Assembly: GCF_002924445.1 (NCBI RefSeq)
Contig: NZ_PIGG01000053.1
Coordinates: forward strand, 34,063-98,062
Direction of reading: 5' to 3'
Source of the DNA: Minwuia thermotolerans
Lineage (GTDB): Bacteria; Pseudomonadota; Alphaproteobacteria; Minwuiales; Minwuiaceae
Length of the DNA: 64,000 bases
Shown: in pieces, positions 62,306-64,000 of the stretch
How the letters are laid out: each line of letters opens with the position of its first letter
Position numbering within the stretch: position 1 is the stretch's first letter
Program-made: the position numbers and the translations under genes
The notes under the pieces: model-generated
Told to the model about the DNA's origin: nothing
What the model saw: the letters and a program-made list of their open reading frames with translations, nothing else
Database searches by the model: none

Positions 62306-62770
62306 CCGAAGCTCTAGCAATACAAAGGCGGCAAATGCCCTTCTGTCTGACGCCGGCACTTTCTCAAATCGATCCACAACATCAGCCACACTCTCAATGT
62401 CTTGCTCAACAGCAGATTTATAGAATTTGGCGAACGGGTCATAATCCGCACCATGTCTCTTTGCCTGCATATCTTGAAATAGATTCGCAAAATCTATAAC
62501 GTCATCTGGAAATTCTTTCATAATCTTTTGATTATTGCATCGATCCTTAGCCCTGCCATGGCCTAGGGAGCGATATGTCTGCTGCCAAGCTGGTTTACTG
62601 CGCTTGGCGCTTCCACCGCCAATCATCAAATCGGCACAGCATCGCGCAAGACAATGAAAGAGCGCGTAATACGCAGTGCTGGTCGCACGACGTAGGTGCG
62701 CCTGTCTCGGCTTTCCCCGATTGGCATTCGCTAGGTCGCGCGCAACCCTAATGAGGTCATGCGGCTTCAG
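62282..62770 (-). CDS. HEPN-like hypothetical protein, possible CTG start
   Basis: The frame, read from CTG at 62768-62770, encodes 162 residues beginning MKPHDLIRVARDLANANRG, and containing LRRATSTAYYALFHCLARCC, KPAWQQTYRSLGHGRAKDRC and FEKVPASDRRAFAAFVLL. The YYALFH helix and the whole pattern resemble HEPN-like helical proteins that are often paired with small partner genes. No ATG, GTG or TTG fits near that start; the first TTG is 46 codons in. GGGGAA lies 10 bases before CTG. It overlaps the upstream gene by 14 bases, so translational coupling is likely. Composition is AT-richer than the rest of the window. A canonical Rx4-6H RNase motif is not seen. Confidence 0.6.
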   Translation of the reverse strand: MKPHDLIRVARDLANANRGKPRQAHLRRATSTAYYALFHCLARCCADLMIGGGSAKRSKPAWQQTYRSLGHGRAKDRCNNQKIMKEFPDDVIDFANLFQDMQAKRHGADYDPFAKFYKSAVEQDIESVADVVDRFEKVPASDRRAFAAFVLLELRSDNAPHK

Positions 62771-63056
62771 GGTTCTTATTCCCCAGATCAGCCTTTGAAA
62801 TGAACGACACCATGGGGAACAGATAGTTCCGTTCGTCGCCCTGCTCTTCCAATCGATTGCGCATCAAACGAAGGAAGCTGGCTGTCTTCCGAGCGTCAAG
62901 GCTCCTGTGCTTTCCATCAAATACGACCTTGACGTTCAAGATCGGTTCGCCGTCCCTATCAACGTCATCTCTGATGTTGATCGATAGAATCTCCAGATTC
63001 TCGAACTGCTCTTCGAGGGTCGCACGGATCGCTCTACGGAGATTATTTTCGCCCAT
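62757..63056 (-). CDS. Small partner protein of the HEPN-like gene (99 residues)
   Basis: The 99-residue product begins MGENNLRRAIRATLEEQFEN and continues with NIRDDVDRDGEPILNVKVVFD, then LDARKTASFLRLMRNRLEEQ, and ends KADLGNKNPEAA. I know this pattern from small hypothetical proteins encoded just upstream of HEPN-like genes in alphaproteobacteria; it has no assigned function. GGGGAGG precedes the ATG. Its TGA lies within the HEPN-like gene start (14-base overlap). Confidence 0.7.
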   Translation of the reverse strand: MGENNLRRAIRATLEEQFENLEILSINIRDDVDRDGEPILNVKVVFDGKHRSLDARKTASFLRLMRNRLEEQGDERNYLFPMVSFISKADLGNKNPEAA

Positions 63057-63109
63057 GTCCGCCTCCCCTATCTGATTCCCGTTGGAAAGAACCTTATGCG
63101 TCTAGACGC

Positions 63110-63152
63110 TAATATGGAATCCCTTGACATCTTGTAAAACTCAATTTTACAA
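63110..63152 (-). promoter_or_regulatory. Promoter with overlapping palindromic operator for the two-gene module
   Basis: On the minus strand a -35 TTTACA (63133-63138) and a -10 ATATTA (63110-63115) are 17 bases apart, and the start codon lies at 63056. A perfect 8-bp inverted repeat, TTGTAAAA-CTCAA-TTTTACAA (63132-63152), overlaps the -35. This placement suits autorepression by a bound protein. Confidence 0.6.
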
Positions 63153-63707
63153 ACCGAATCGGCTGCCGCAAATGGCAGTGCGAATTTTTTGCTGCAAAAT
63201 CAGACACATATTTGGGTGAGTCCGATATGTCGCAGGCTTCACAATTATTTGCAGTGCAGCATTATCGGTCATTTCCACGCTGCCAGTAGCCCTTCCACGT
63301 CCGGCTGACCGGAGCGCTCGCAGCGGCAGGCAGCCCTCAGGACAAACAGCATGCCGTTGTCGCAGCGGCGATGATCTTCCCGCCAAGCCCAGCCGCCGAA
63401 GTACGGGCCATCAACCCCGGCTGCTTCCGATCCCAGCTCTCGCTACATTCATGTCGACGCAGGGGCTGCGCGCGCCTGAAAACGGCTCTGCAAGCGCCTG
63501 CCGCCGGCCTTCGCATTGCCACTGAAACTCTAGGCCACGCCCACCCGAAATGTTTTCAATTGAGTTCAGGTTTCTTCGGGTGCCGCACACCCGGCCGCCC
63601 CCTTCCCTAGTGGATAGAATCAGTCAGATGGAACCCGCGGTCGGGGTTCTACGGCCTGGTTTTCCCCGCTCGGCACGGACTCTTCCTTCCGAATTTCACC
63701 ACTAGGC
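63153..63707. other. Non-coding stretch upstream of the right-end gene
   Basis: No gene is seen. The stretch mixes an AT-rich part (up to about 63290) with a GC-rich part. A 6-bp inverted repeat (CGGGTG CCGCA CACCCG) lies at 63578-63594. Open frames here have no recognisable features or ribosome sites. Confidence 0.4.
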
Positions 63708-64000
63708 TCAGTGCTGTTTGTGAGGATCGCCCCGCGCCCCGCCGATGATTTGTTCGACGTCATCGCGCAAGCGCGCAACCTCGCCATTCCGTCCTGGCAT
63801 TGCTTGGTCGGGAAGGAAGGGCACGCCAGCGAAGATGCTAAACAGTCGGTCCCCGATTCCCTGCTTCATGATCTCTACGAAGCTGGCAAGGAGACCTAAC
63901 CGGCTCCTATGCATGTTCAGGAAGCGCTTCGTTGTTGGCTCGATATTGAGGTAATTGGCCAAGGCGCTCGCCGCGAACGCCGCGTGACCGCTGGTCTCGA
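63708..64000 (-). CDS. Hypothetical protein, C-terminal part (runs off the window)
   Basis: The frame is open to the right edge and ends at 63708. The 97 visible residues include TTKRFLNMHRSRLGLLAS, IMKQGIGDRLFSIFAGVP and VARLRDDVEQIIGG, ending in DPHKQH. A TTG at 63962 is an internal start candidate, but the frame continues beyond it (ETSGHAAFAASALANYL), so the start is probably outside the window. I do not recognise the family. Confidence 0.5.
   Translation of the reverse strand, partial: ETSGHAAFAASALANYLNIEPTTKRFLNMHRSRLGLLASFVEIMKQGIGDRLFSIFAGVPFLPDQAMPGRNGEVARLRDDVEQIIGGARGDPHKQH

Noticed and set aside
63371-63610. Open frames on both strands in the right-end gap
   Set aside because: Low-complexity Pro/Ala/Arg products, no ribosome sites and no recognisable domain.
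60302-64000. Search for a second copy of the tRNA-Val 3' end as an attachment-site repeat
   Set aside because: No matching stretch found in the window, so no element border can be claimed.

Overview
The window is a high-GC (about two thirds G+C by eye) chromosomal stretch of an alphaproteobacterium. Evidence for this is a GTTC-N7-GTTC LexA box in front of an imuA-imuB-dnaE2 mutasome, an encapsulated ferritin of the Rhodospirillum type, a cysG-DUF2849-cysI-DUF934-cysH sulfite-assimilation operon, a short L36 with a single cysteine, and RluD/DUF6476/JAMM neighbours next to rpoH. The dense short-gap gene packing and several crotonases suggest a metabolically versatile, possibly marine or soil, Rhodospirillales-like organism; no rRNA is present, so the genus cannot be fixed.

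Layout. 1-2234 (minus): start of a thiE-like gene, a class II aldolase and an iron-storage nanocompartment operon (EncFtn cargo, then encapsulin shell). 2372-4074: an enoyl reductase-like MDR enzyme and a class I amidotransferase. 4196-7709 (minus): cobB, cobA, a prolyl-tRNA editing protein and a crotonase. 7861-10651: an MBL hydrolase, a methyltransferase and an orphan TAXI binding protein. 10838-18248 (minus): two giant RTX calcium-binding proteins. 18400-20601: a CMD protein, a crotonase and Tam. 20602-27321: a structured leader followed by a seven-gene operon taking APS to sulfide and on to homocysteine.

27455-31759 (minus): aminotransferase, GNAT, nicotinate phosphoribosyltransferase and class II DAHP synthase. 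31869-36003: two divergent hybrid histidine kinases. 36112-39206: DMT transporter, rpoH and rluD. 39184-42219: DUF6476, JAMM protease, threonine aldolase and UbiH-type hydroxylase. 42209-47028 (minus): a Na+/H+ antiporter fused to a cyclic-nucleotide-binding domain, a crotonase and a membrane class III cyclase. 47557-53404 (minus): an SOS mutasome with an embedded ribbon-helix-helix gene. 53574-55119: crotonase and GST. 55146-59284 (minus): glcDEF. Then come a HAD hydrolase and rpmJ.

60302-60376 is tRNA-Val(GAC). Everything after it looks accessory: an HGG-motif protein, a lipoprotein, a winged-helix remnant, and an AT-richer two-gene module in which a HEPN-like gene overlaps a small partner gene behind a palindromic operator.

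The best candidates for undescribed biology are (1) the cysG leader, where one segment can pair either with an upstream repeat or with an identical downstream repeat that contains the Shine-Dalgarno of a 30-codon upstream ORF; (2) the small-protein/HEPN-like pair near the right end; and (3) a lone RHH gene inside the SOS mutasome operon.
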